Shown one piece after another: positions 1-10,200 of a stretch of DNA of 64,000 bases. The position numbers and the translations under genes are program-made. Source of the stretch: Dipteris shenzhenensis (lineage: Eukaryota > Polypodiophyta > Polypodiopsida > Gleicheniales). Each line of letters starts with the position of its first letter. Positions within the stretch are counted from its first letter, which is position 1. The notes under the pieces are model-generated. The model was not told the origin of the DNA. It did no database searches and saw nothing but the letters and a program-made list of their open reading frames with translations. The DNA is taken from the NCBI GenBank assembly GCA_047967505.1, contig CM106538.1, one strand, 5' to 3'.

Positions 1-732
1 CACATGTCCCTTCTTGCCACAATAAAAGCATTCAATTTCCTTTTTACCACGGGACTGACTTCGGGATTTGGACTTACTAGCAGATCTCCCCTTCTGCTGA
101 GTCCTGCCTCTATCCTGTACTTGCAAAGCATTTGAAGACTTGCTGCCCGCATTATTCTTCCTGCTCATCTCCTCCATAAGGAGAGAGCTCTCTACATCAG
201 CATATATAAGAGTGACATTTGAATTAGACAGGGTGGTCTTGAAAGTGTCCCAACTCTCAGGGAGGGTACACAACAAGAAAGTAGCCTTGAACTCCTCATC
301 AAGATTCAACCCCTGTGCAATCAGCTGTGTAAAGATGGCATTGAACTCACTCAAGTGTGAGGTCATAGCTGTACCTTCCTTCATGCGAAGATCAACCAGC
401 TTCTTCAGCCAATAAACCTTACTGGCTAAGCTCTTTTGGGCATACAATTCTTCTAGCCTTTGCCATAGACCATAAGAGGTCTTTTCAGCCTGAACATTGA
501 ACACAAGAGTGTCTGAAATAGTGAGCATGATAGCTGCCCTTGCAGACAAATCAAGCTCTTCCCAGTCATCAGCTGCCATGTCAAATGGCTTGACACCCTT
601 CACCCTTATGGGCTTAGCAATCTTCTTTAACAGAAGTACATTCAAGCACTGTTCTGCCCATAATGCATAGTTGTGTGCTCCTTCCAGTTTCTTTATGTTC
701 AGAATTGAAGAATCACTTCCCCCTGATGCCAT
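1..732 (-). CDS. gag: Copia Gag polyprotein, N-terminal part (runs off window)
   Basis: The frame starts at an ATG at 732 (MASGGSDSSILNIKKLEG) and stays open without a stop or frameshift for 244 codons to the window edge. This is the copia-type Gag family: an N-terminal helical region with the motif YALWAEQCL, the central segment with SYGLWQRLEELY and LPESWDTFKTTL near residues 90-170, a basic Ser/Lys/Arg-rich linker, and the first part of a CCHC zinc knuckle (CFYCGKKGHV, residues 235-244). Gag forms the particle that packages element RNA in the cytoplasm. The start is supported by its position after the leader and by the conserved N-terminus. Protease, integrase and reverse transcriptase should follow beyond position 1. 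Complete openness contrasts with the decayed elements elsewhere in the window. Confidence 0.9.
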   Translation of the reverse strand, partial: MASGGSDSSILNIKKLEGAHNYALWAEQCLNVLLLKKIAKPIRVKGVKPFDMAADDWEELDLSARAAIMLTISDTLVFNVQAEKTSYGLWQRLEELYAQKSLASKVYWLKKLVDLRMKEGTAMTSHLSEFNAIFTQLIAQGLNLDEEFKATFLLCTLPESWDTFKTTLSNSNVTLIYADVESSLLMEEMSRKNNAGSKSSNALQVQDRGRTQQKGRSASKSKSRSQSRGKKEIECFYCGKKGHV

Positions 733-2380
733 ATCAGATAAGGAAAGTACCTGACTCCCTGGAAGTAAAAAAAGACTGAATAAAAAATTCTGATTTCTCA
801 GAAAAAACCTGCTCTATTCAAGAGCCAGAAGCACTCTCAATGGTGCTGTTTTTTACTGTCAGGAAAATCTGCAGCAAAACAGTAAATGACCCTGCAAATA
901 CTGTACCTTCTGACACACTGTACCGAGCTCAAAGAGGCATAAAAACAGTAATTTCAGACTGCTGCAGCTGCTCAACAAGTGCTTAACAGTGCATAATCAT
1001 CTGACAAAGCACAAACACTGCTGTACTGACTGTACTGATCACTTCTCCCACCTCAGATGAGGTATTGCACTGAGTTAATATGCATAAACCACTTGGCAAA
1101 CACCCAAAAAAAAAATGACACTTCAGCCTGTCACAAAACCTGCAACAGAAAAATGGGATAAATCCCAAGCAATCACCCTTCTGCCAAGGCTTCTGCCAAG
1201 GGGATAAAATGCATCTGAAGATCTCTGTCGGTGACCCAAGTGCTATCAAACAACATCTGGGCAAAAGCCCCTTGATCTGACACCTGAACCAAGTGAAGAA
1301 CACCTCAACACTGAGGTAGCATGCAATATGAAAATCTCTCTGACAAAATCATCCACCAGTGTAATGCATATACTGCCCTGTGTAGAAATGACATACACAG
1401 ATCCCAACGTACAAACACTCAATGAGGAACCTTTTGAGCACTGTCAACGATGGACAGTTAGGGACCGAGTAAACTCGATGCGCCCTGGCCAAGCGTGGCT
1501 CAACTGAGGTTCTCTGAGTGTTGCACAAGAAATGTGACCTGCAAGAAAATGTCACCTCGACACTGCGGAAATCAAGACAAATGTGTGCTCTCTGGCACCA
1601 CACTGCCTCAAGGCATACAATGCATCACCTTCCGGTCAAAAGCCCTATGATCTGCTCACCCGGAAACTGAGATTCAAACCCAGTAAAAGCATATGTCCTC
1701 TTGCAAAATCAAGGCATTACCTTCCCAGAACAAAATAGCTGTGCAATCAACCACACACTGTGGTTCTCTTCACCTCAAGCACAAGATGAATGAAAGTACT
1801 TGCTGTACTGTCAAGATAACACAGTTTTGTGAACTGAAAAATGACCCTGAATCAAGAGGAATGAAGAGCAGAATGCGCTTTCACCTCTCTTTCTTCCCCA
1901 AACAAAAACCAATCTGCACCTGCTGTACTTACTGTACCTGCGCAGTGTACGGAATCCCAGAAAAGGGGGGAAAAAATTTTTTCGAAAATTTTGCCCTGTT
2001 GAAGTTCCCTGCAGGTACGACGGCGTCGTCCGTACGACCGTACGGCAGTCCGTACGACTGCGTACGGTCTCCCTTGTGTAGACTGCGCGACGCCCAAAGG
2101 GCTTAGCAGCTAGTAGCAGCTGCTAGCTGGCTGCTGGCTTGATGCGGCGCCGCCCTGCTGCTGTACAGCCCGCGACCCGCGCCACAGCCCGTGCCCGCTC
2201 CCGAGCTGCGCCCGTGCCCACGCCACAGCCCGCGCCCGCGCTGCTCCCGTGCCCACGCTCGATGCCCGCGTTTGCGCCTTGATCAGCCGCTCGAAGTCCG
2301 TCCGTCCGTACGGCTGTACGGACGTCGTACGTCCGTACGGCGCTGGCTATGTAGAGGTCGAAGGGGGGAAGGGAAAAGGT
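733..2380 (-). other. Long leader of copia A
   Basis: About 1.65 kb separates the primer-binding site from the gag ATG, which is long for a copia leader. The part nearest the LTR (about 2000-2350) is very GC-rich, with many GCCCGCGCC-like words and two clusters of the palindrome CGTACG (2031-2066 and 2307-2339). The rest is ordinary sequence with short tracts. I see no convincing coding frame. Confidence 0.6.
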
Positions 2381-2393
2381 GGCTCTGATACTA
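2381..2393 (-). promoter_or_regulatory. tRNA primer-binding site of copia A
   Basis: On the minus strand TAGTATCAGAGCC follows the LTR end after two bases. It matches the plant initiator-Met primer site TGGTATCAGAGCC with one mismatch (A for G). Confidence 0.8.
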
Positions 2394-2395
2394 GT

Positions 2396-2601
2396 TGAAA
2401 GGGACTCAAGGGGGAATGAGAGCAAGAGGGAGAGAGTGAGAGAGAGAGAGAGAGGACTCAAGGTGTGCGGGTGTGAAGTGATGAGCCACACCACAAACTC
2501 ATTTGTTTTTATTAGGATTAGGTTTACCCTATGACTATCTTAAGACAGTCATAGGTGTCCTATCTTTAATGAAGGGTTGGCAATGTGCCTTTACCCCAAC
2601 A
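2396..2601 (-). repeat. 5' LTR of copia A, 206 bp
   Basis: Minus-strand sequence begins TGTTGGGGTAAAGG and ends TTTCA, the usual TG...CA termini, directly before the primer site. It contains a GA/CT microsatellite at about 2430-2453. No second copy lies in the window, so the boundaries rest on termini and primer site only. Confidence 0.75.
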
Positions 2602-4152
2602 ATAGAGTGGCAGTATCTTTCAGGTTAACAAAGAAGTTGAAGGCTTGGCATACAAGGTGGCCAGTTAAAATTGATGTGTTTAATAGAACAGTTACCAAGG
2701 ATCGAGAATGCTCCGAGAAGGTGGGATGCCATGTTTCAGGAAAGGGGGACGTCAGCCTGGAACACCATGTCATATGACATGTCATTATATGATAAATATA
2801 CCAACATGCAGAAGTTTTGCACTTTTACAACTCTAACCTTTAGTAAGGGACCAAGGTAGGAGAGTGCAGGGTAGGAGAGGCTGGAAGAGCCGAAGGGAGA
2901 GTTGAGTAGGCTGGAGAGTAGTGTAGGAAATGGGAGTGGAAAGTACAAATTGTAGGGCGAAACACGGTGTTCTGGCATTCCTGAATGTTCCAGAATGATC
3001 CGGAGTGTATTCCCGACATTTAAGGGTGTAATGGTGTTTCGCGAATGCAGACTTTCTGGGACACAATTCCTAAGTTCTACAAAGGGGGAACAGCATTCGC
3101 TGGTAGCTACCTTATTGGATACTAATAACAATTACCTCCTATGCAATATATGGTAGCTATGGTTTCATAATTCCTTACTTGGGTGGCTACTAAGAGCTCC
3201 CTTCCATCAAGACAACTTCCATATACAAGATATTTTTCCACAGAAGATCATTGAGTTTACAAACGGAGTCCTCAAACATGGAATCCTTAACAGTGTTGAG
3301 CCCTTTTATTATAAATCAACACACCGATATATTATATGACACAGGAGGTCACATTAGCTCCACATGTATACCTGAGGTCCAGCAAAGGGAAACAAACTGC
3401 CTGTAAAGAGTCCAGGAATGGCCTGAGGCAGCCCTGCTAGCTGGCCTGCACTTCATGGGCTCATATCCATTAGTTTGGTTATACAAGAAATATGGAAATT
3501 TTCACAATCTCTACTGCTTTATCCAAAGCAAAGAATATATGCTGCCTGATAAAGTACAGATACCCTTAAATCTGTATGTAAGCAAGGTAGCACAACTTTA
3601 TTCCTGGCAGAAATTGCAAGATTAGTTTTGCAACGGTATTATAACAAGAACAAAGAAATCTCCTACTAATTGCAAAGCTATTTATTAAAGGTTACAATTA
3701 AGAAGTTCCTTCGATTGTGCATAAACATTAGGAAACTAAAAGGCCAAAAAGGAAGAAGTTGCAGAGTATATATGATGATGAATAAACTGACATGTCTGCC
3801 TTTAATCCTCGTTGCACATATGAACCATGGTAGGGAACACCGGTGTAAAGGCCAGATGGCTCGTCATGCCTTCCGCACTTAAAAAACAAGCAACAACAAC
3901 AAGAGACGACAAACAACCAGACAACCACAAGCAAACCAACAAATGATCTTCTTCAGTGCCCATTTTGAACCTCAAAAAGTAATGAACAACATCACTTGAT
4001 TTACCATGAATCTCACTCTCTCAACTTTGTGTGATTAGATGTTTGATAAGCTTACAAATTCATTGACACTCGAAACAGAAATTGATGCCAAGAGAAAGGC
4101 GTTGCTCACACCGAGGAGGCCATGCAAACTCACTCCAAATCTGATAGCATAC
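2602..4152 (-). other. Intron 4 of the U2AF65-like gene, part between exon 4 and copia A
   Basis: After the exon 4 donor (GTATGC) I find no further exon: none of the expected linker or RRM motifs of U2AF65 appears in any minus frame. A perfect 16-bp palindrome (CATGTCATATGACATG) lies at 2766-2781. Otherwise unremarkable. Confidence 0.5.
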
Positions 4153-4223
4153 CTGGCAATGCAGTACTGGCAACTGTTGCAGTTCGAGGAGCCATATCAA
4201 ATCCACTTTGCCTCTTCGAAGAT
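4153..4223 (-). CDS. U2AF65: U2AF65-like exon 4 (SGFDMAP motif)
   Basis: 71 nt from acceptor TGTTTTCCAG to donor CCAG|GTATGC. Encodes SSKRQSGFDMAPRTATVAST and ends in phase 1. The SGFDMAP motif is the diagnostic part of the gene. It lies 6.6 kb from exon 3 because of insertions. Confidence 0.82.
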
Positions 4224-7200
4224 CTGGAAAACAGCAAGGTCAGAGCAGTAACTTCAAAATAAAGTGCAGCTAGAAAACATCCAGAAATCGTAATATTCAT
4301 GGCACTTCTTGAGGTAAAGAAGGAACTATGCAGCATTCGGCTAGTGTCATCCAACAATTTAGAGAGCTACAAGGTGGGTCTGAAGTCAACAACCTGCCTG
4401 GCCTCCCTCCGTGCCCATTGCCCCTCCCTGGTGTCCCTCTCACAAGCTTGGCCAGCATTTCTCTACCGCTTTTCCCTTTCAACTCTCCACCCTCCCTCTT
4501 CTCCCTGTCAGCTTGCATTCAGTCCCCTCTCCCCCTCCATGCCTGCCTTTCTGGCCCCACAGCTCATCCTCTCTCCCTTGAGCTGCCTACATCTCTGTTT
4601 CGCCCCGCTCCCACCCCCCCCTCTTCTCTCCACCCACTGCAGCATCTTGTGCCACAAACCCTCCACTAGGCTGCTCCCACCACCGGCGTGAATTTCTAGA
4701 CATCTGAATACCCTTGGCCTCTTATTGATTAAAAAGGCTGATCCAGTGCAGCTGAAGGGCAAGAGGGGGTAAAAATCCCACTGCTAAAAACAGCTCCATG
4801 GGCCAGGCAAGGTAGCTTGGGAAGCAAGCAGAAAAGTCGAAATTTACTTGGAGGCACAATTCGGGACCACAGAAAGACAGGGAGAGGCAAGTCACAGGCT
4901 GGAAAAGTGCCCCAGGGCTGTTCTAACAAATCACCTTGCTGGATATTGATGTTGGAGATAAGTGCACACTAAGTGTACTATTTCCTAGTCTAAGTCTAAG
5001 TCTAGTCTTTATGTCTTGAGTGTGTGCCATGTGGCACTTCTACAATTATCCCATAAACACTCTTGCATTATGTCTTGTACTTTGGCCCATATATTCAATG
5101 GGTCACATCATTCTAATGTATCAGTCTAGCTTGTGTCTTGTCTACACTCTTCTCAAGGTATTTCTTGTCTTTTAGTCTTGTCATTTCATTTCCATTTCCA
5201 GTTTCTAGTTCTAGTTCTTTTTCCATATTCCAACTTGGTATCAGAGCTAGATTGATCCCTCTTCTCTCCTCTAAGTCTGCTGTAGCCATAGCTGCCTCTT
5301 CTCAGATTTCTCCCCCGCTCAGCTGGTCGCCATCTTCATCTTCTGCCCGTCTTCTCCACGCTGCTGCCGTTCCTGCTGTCGCTGCAGATCTGCCCGCCAT
5401 CTCTCTGCCACGCTGCTGCCGTTCCTGCTGCCGCTGCAGATCTGCCCGCCATCTCTCTGCCAGATTTGCACGTCAGATCTGCACGCCATTACACTGCCAG
5501 ATCTGCTGCGCAGTTCTGCTCTCTGCCAGATCTGCGCGTCAGATCTGCACAGATCTGGCGCTGCTGTAGCTCCTGCTCTTGCTGTCACTGCTGCAGCTCC
5601 CGCTCCTGCTATCGCTCCTGCACCTGCATCAACAAACGAACATTTCGAAGTACAGTCCAGACTGTCCGTACAGTCCGTACGACTGTACGGAATCCGTACC
5701 TGTACGGAATCCGCACCTCTCCAGCTGCTGTTCGCGATCTGCGCCATCTGTTCGTGACTGTCTTGAAGCTCGTGCTGCCTGCATCTCCTGGACCGCGCTC
5801 TTTTTTGCGCCTCTGCCTCTGCCTTGGGATTAAGGTACTGTGCATTGCCTCTTTCAGTTTGCTCAGCATCAGTTTACTCAGCAGTTCCTTTTTTTGCTGG
5901 TTCCTCCTGCTTCGATGGGCTGTCATATGCTATGGCCTTGACAAAGTGGTGAGAGAACCGGCTTCTTGCATCTCTCCTTTCATTTATTTTTGCAATATTG
6001 TAAGGGAATAGACACTACCCTTGCATCTTAGCAAGCGGTAAGACCTTCCCACATGGCATCTTCCTCTCATTCTCTCATCTCTATCGACAAATTCAATGGG
6101 TCCAACTTTCATACTTGGCAAATCAAAATTAAGTGCCATCTTATGAAAGAAGGCCTTTGGGACATTGTTCACCGTGGTACTCCCGAAGGTCCATCTGAGG
6201 AAGTTGTTGCTGCCAAGAACGACAAAGCCTATGCTATCATATTGCTCGGCCTTGGAGATGATTACATTCATCACATCTCCGACATACAGTCTGCTCCTCA
6301 AGCATGGATCACTCTGGATACTCTTTTTGGAGCCCGATCTAAAAACTCTAAAATTGCACTTATGATCTCATTCTTTGATCTACATATGCAGGAAGGAGCT
6401 ACTATAGCCTCTCATGTTAATTATCTTCGCAGTCTTATGGTTCAGCTTGCGTCAGTTAAGTCTCCCATCTCCGAAGATATTGCTATTGCTGTGCTTCTCA
6501 AAAGCTTACCTGACTCCTATGATACTCTTGTCACTACCTTCAAGTATCATAATAATCCTTCTCTTGAGGGTATCATCAATGCTCTCCAAGAGGAAGAAAG
6601 AACTCAACTACGAAAGGTAACTGACACTGCATTTTTAGCAAAGAAAGGAAGTTCTAAGGTAAGAAAGCCTTGCACCCATTGTGGCAAAACTAATCATGTG
6701 GAGAAGGACTGTTTCAAGGCTCATCCATGCACCATTTGTGGCCGTGATAATCACCGGGAGAGGGACTGCTACTCCAAAACCTCTACATCAGCTCCTGCAT
6801 CTACCTCAGCCCATGTTGCTGCAACGTCTCCATCAGCTGATCCTGCTGTTCCTTCCTTACATGATGAGAAGTGGGCTTTTTGAATACTTCTATGTCTTGT
6901 CTACCACCTTGACCACCGATGATGTAGGTCAAGGGGTTCTAGTGTCATTGGTCTTTCTATTTTGTCTACAGTCAGTCTTCTGTCTATCTAGTCTTGTCTG
7001 TCTGTCTATCTGTCTATCAATCTGACTGTGTTTTGTTTTAGATCCATCTTGTCCTTACCCTTGTGGACCCATATGAGGATATCACTTGAGGAGGGGTGTC
7101 TCAGGATCTTTTGTCTGTCATGTTTTCTATCTTGTCTCTCAGTCTATCAGTCTTTATGTCTGTCTTCTAGTCTTGTCTTTCTGTCTTACTCCTAGTGTCC

Positions 7201-10200
7201 ACTTAAGGAGGGTGTTGGAGATAAGTGCACACTAAGTGTACTATTTCCTAGTCTAAGTCTAAGTCTAGTCTTTATGTCTTGAGTGTGTGCCATGTGGCAC
7301 TTCTACAATTATCCCATAAACACTCTTGCATTATGTCTTGTACTTTGGCCCATATATTCAATGGGTCACATCATTCTAATGTATCAGTCTAGCTTGTGTC
7401 TTGTCTACACTCTTCTCAAGGTATTTCTTGTCTTTTAGTCTTGTCATTTCATTTCCATTTCCAGTTTCTAGTTCTAGTTCTTTTTCCATATTCCAACTAT
7501 TGAATACCAGATCAGTCCATGGGCTGGTAGGGAGCTGCCAGGGCTGCTAGAAGCTCCAAAGCAAATTTGTTTTTGTGCCAAGAGCCTCCAAGAGAATTCG
7601 TTTTTGTGCCAAGGAGGCTCTAGAATAAATCGTTTTTCGGTCAAGGACCTACCTGGGAATTGCGTTTTTCAGTCAGAGACCTGCCTGGGAATATCGTTGT
7701 TCAGTCAGGGACATGCCTGGGAGTTTCGTTTTTCAGTCAGGGACCTGCCAAGGAATTTTGTTTTTCAGTTAGAGACCTGCCAGGGAATTTCGTCTTTCAG
7801 TCAGCAACCTGCCAGGGCAATTTGTTTTCAGGCAGGGAGCAGCCAAGGTGATTCGCAATCAGATGTAGGGCTGCCTGGAGCAACCAGGGTGATTCGCAGT
7901 CAGTTGTAGGGCTGCTGGGTGCAGCCAAGAAGATTCGTTGCTGATGCAAGGCTACCTAATGCAGCCAGGAAGATTCACCATCTACTGCGGGTTGCCAGAA
8001 ACTGCTAAAAGGATTTCGCCTAAGGCTAAGCGACTTGATTCCATGGTTGCCCGTGGGCTGATTTTGTTCCAATGTGCCAGTGGGTTTCAGGAAAGGCCAT
8101 CCTTTGTCTATTTCCCTTGTGGTTTGTTGGCCGGTTGTGCACAGGCTTGAGGGAGCCCCAGGAATAGTTGCAGGGGAAGCTGTGTGGCCAAGGTAGGCCG
8201 CTAGTAACAGCTCCTGGCTGTACAAATTCCTCTGGGTAAACTTTGGATTGTGTGCCTGTTCAAATGCTTTTGGGTTGATGCTGGCCAACTTGGGAAAGGA
8301 TAGAGAAACTTGGACTCTTATTCTGCCAGGACTTCAGCGATGGTCATCTAGTCTAGGGCTGAATTTCAGCTATAGTATCCAGGTGGACAGCAAGAAATTT
8401 GGCATTAGTGACGGCCCGTGAGAGCTGTGTGGCTGAGTTGGGCTGCTAGTAACAGCTCCGGGTTGTGTGCAGGCCTTGTGTGTCTGGGAATTGATGCTAG
8501 GACAGCCCGAAGAGGGTGATTATGCCTTGAAGGTTCTTGTGGATTTCCAGAGCATCTTGCTAGAGTTTCTGTATTGGAAGTGGATGCTCTTTTCACCAGG
8601 AATTGGCTAGAGTTTCAGATAGTTGGATGCCTGCCAGTTATGGAAGTTAGATGAGCTGGTTTATGACAGGTGCAAGGGAGTTTATCCTTGCTGTAATATT
8701 GTATTTGTATCTTTGACTATTGAATAAAAGAATAAAGAAAAACCAAAAGCGGCGCCAAGTTTTGGGGCCAATCGAGTGTCTGGTTTCTGAGCAGGAGCAC
8801 TCTAGCTCCCCGTGTTCTCTTTGCGTTGCTGAAATCATTCTCTAAGTGGCTGAAATAATACTACTTAGTGGTTAATATTCATTCACCGCCCTTTGGTTTC
8901 CCTGAAGGCTGGTTTCAACAGCACCTCTCTTGCCCCTTCCACCCCAACAGGCCTCCTATTATAGCAATAGTAATATGATGTGATTACCGCTAGGGGTGTT
9001 AGAAAAATAGGAGACAAGATAGTGGTCATTATTTAGAGGGTTTAAGTGACCCCTAGGGGCTAGTAGTGCACATAGCACTAGCCTAATGTCCTAGGTGTAC
9101 GAGATATCCTAAGTAGGCTAGTCTCCAAGGTCTCATAACAAATAAACAATATCCAACAGACTTTAACCTATTAGAGGTTAGCTAATGAATACATTCTAGT
9201 TCTTGGACTAATCCTAGTCCCTTGTGGGCATCCCCACTATGCAATGTAAAATAAAGGAAAGAAAACTTGAGCTAGTTGACTAAAGTGAACTTTCTTTGGC
9301 CAGAGTCAAGATTTCTCTAGGAACGTGCAATTTCGTGACAAGTCGACCCTCAAATGCTAAAACCTACCAACTACTACCTAACTGAATAGTAGGAAAACAT
9401 ATGCATTCTTTTGGCAAACATTCTAATGTAAAGAACTTGAAATTCTAATGCAAGGGAATGTGTTTTGTGAAGAGAAGTGACAATGGCAAAGAAGTAAAAC
9501 AAGCTGCGAAAGACTTGGAAAATTTATATCGGCTAAGTTTGAAGATGATTGGTTTTCGCCTTGTCACCACTTAATCAAGCATGGACAAATGATTTAACAT
9601 GGGGGTTGAGAGAAGCTACACACTTTATGCAGTGCTGATATTTCAGATGACATAAAGTGTAAGTAGCTGAACGTAGTTTGTAGCTCTTTGGTTATGCAAC
9701 AACAATTTCCATCCCCTCTGGCAATCAGGCTTTTCACACATAATCAGTGACGAAGTTTTCTTTGAGCACATCCTTACAAGGGCGGAAAAGGTCATGTGTG
9801 CACATTCTTGGATGGGTTCAATGGTATTTGTTTACTTACTCGTTGATTTGCGCTGTTGTTGTCTTTGCTTAATTCTATGCAGAAAGATAACGAATGCTAA
9901 CTTTTTGAAGGGACACTCAGTATTATCAATCCAAAGATGCAGAGTCGGGCCCTATTCAGCAAGCTTATCGTTCAAGGCATCCAGAAGCTCTGTTACAGCA
10001 TGGTCTCCTCACGACACCCAAGGATGGGGGGATATCGCAGCCCTTACACAAGGATTTCCTAAGGGCCCCACACTAGGAAGGGCTAAGGGATGATGAGAAG
10101 CTTAATAAGGGTTTGGAGACACCTCCATGCAGGTCACACTGAGTCCAGCCCACGATGCATTGAGGAGATAAAGAGGCAGCAATGAGATCTGGAACTCAGA

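Larger units (their letters stand above)
1..2601 (-). mobile_element. Ty1/copia LTR retrotransposon, 5' part (copia A)
   Basis: Read on the minus strand, the order is LTR (2601-2396), primer-binding site, a long GC-rich leader, then an open gag frame that runs off the window edge. Pol and the 3' LTR lie outside, so length and target duplication cannot be judged. The element sits in the last visible intron of the U2AF65-like gene, in the same orientation as that gene. The intact gag suggests a recent insertion. Confidence 0.85.
4950..7498 (+). mobile_element. Complete non-autonomous gag-only copia element (TR-GAG-like)
   Basis: 2549 bp: two 286-bp LTRs, a Met-tRNA primer site, an 817-bp leader, one intact gag frame (6053-6883), a CT/GT-rich 3' stretch and a polypurine tract. 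No protease, integrase or reverse transcriptase is present, and there is no room for them. This matches the published TR-GAG class, terminal-repeat retrotransposons encoding only GAG. The LTRs are identical by reading, and ATTGA flanks both sides, so insertion was recent. It lies antisense inside intron 3 of the U2AF65-like gene. Mobility would need enzymes from an autonomous copia relative. Confidence 0.88.

Noticed and set aside
2123-2494. 123-codon minus frame overlapping the copia A LTR and leader
   Set aside because: It crosses the LTR, primer site and GC-rich leader; composition follows the repeats and no family is recognisable.
4297-4762. Several overlapping frames on both strands rich in Pro, Leu and Gly
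   Set aside because: They lie in C-rich intron DNA beside exon 4 and arise from pyrimidine runs.
5466-6011. 181-codon plus-strand frame in the leader of the gag-only element
   Set aside because: The translation is low-complexity Cys/Ser/Arg repeats produced by CTGC and CAGATCTGC words; it overlaps other open frames in the same GC-rich tract.
4950-7498. LTR end set at the canonical CA (5232 and 7495)
   Set aside because: With that end the flanking bases give no target duplication, whereas the CT end gives a perfect 5-bp one and an adjacent primer site.
7562-7838. CRISPR-like array
   Set aside because: Units are contiguous without unique spacers, and the host is a plant; it is a minisatellite.
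7604-7909. 101-codon frame over the minisatellite
   Set aside because: The 32-bp period is not a multiple of three, so the protein repeat changes frame; the open frame is a by-product.
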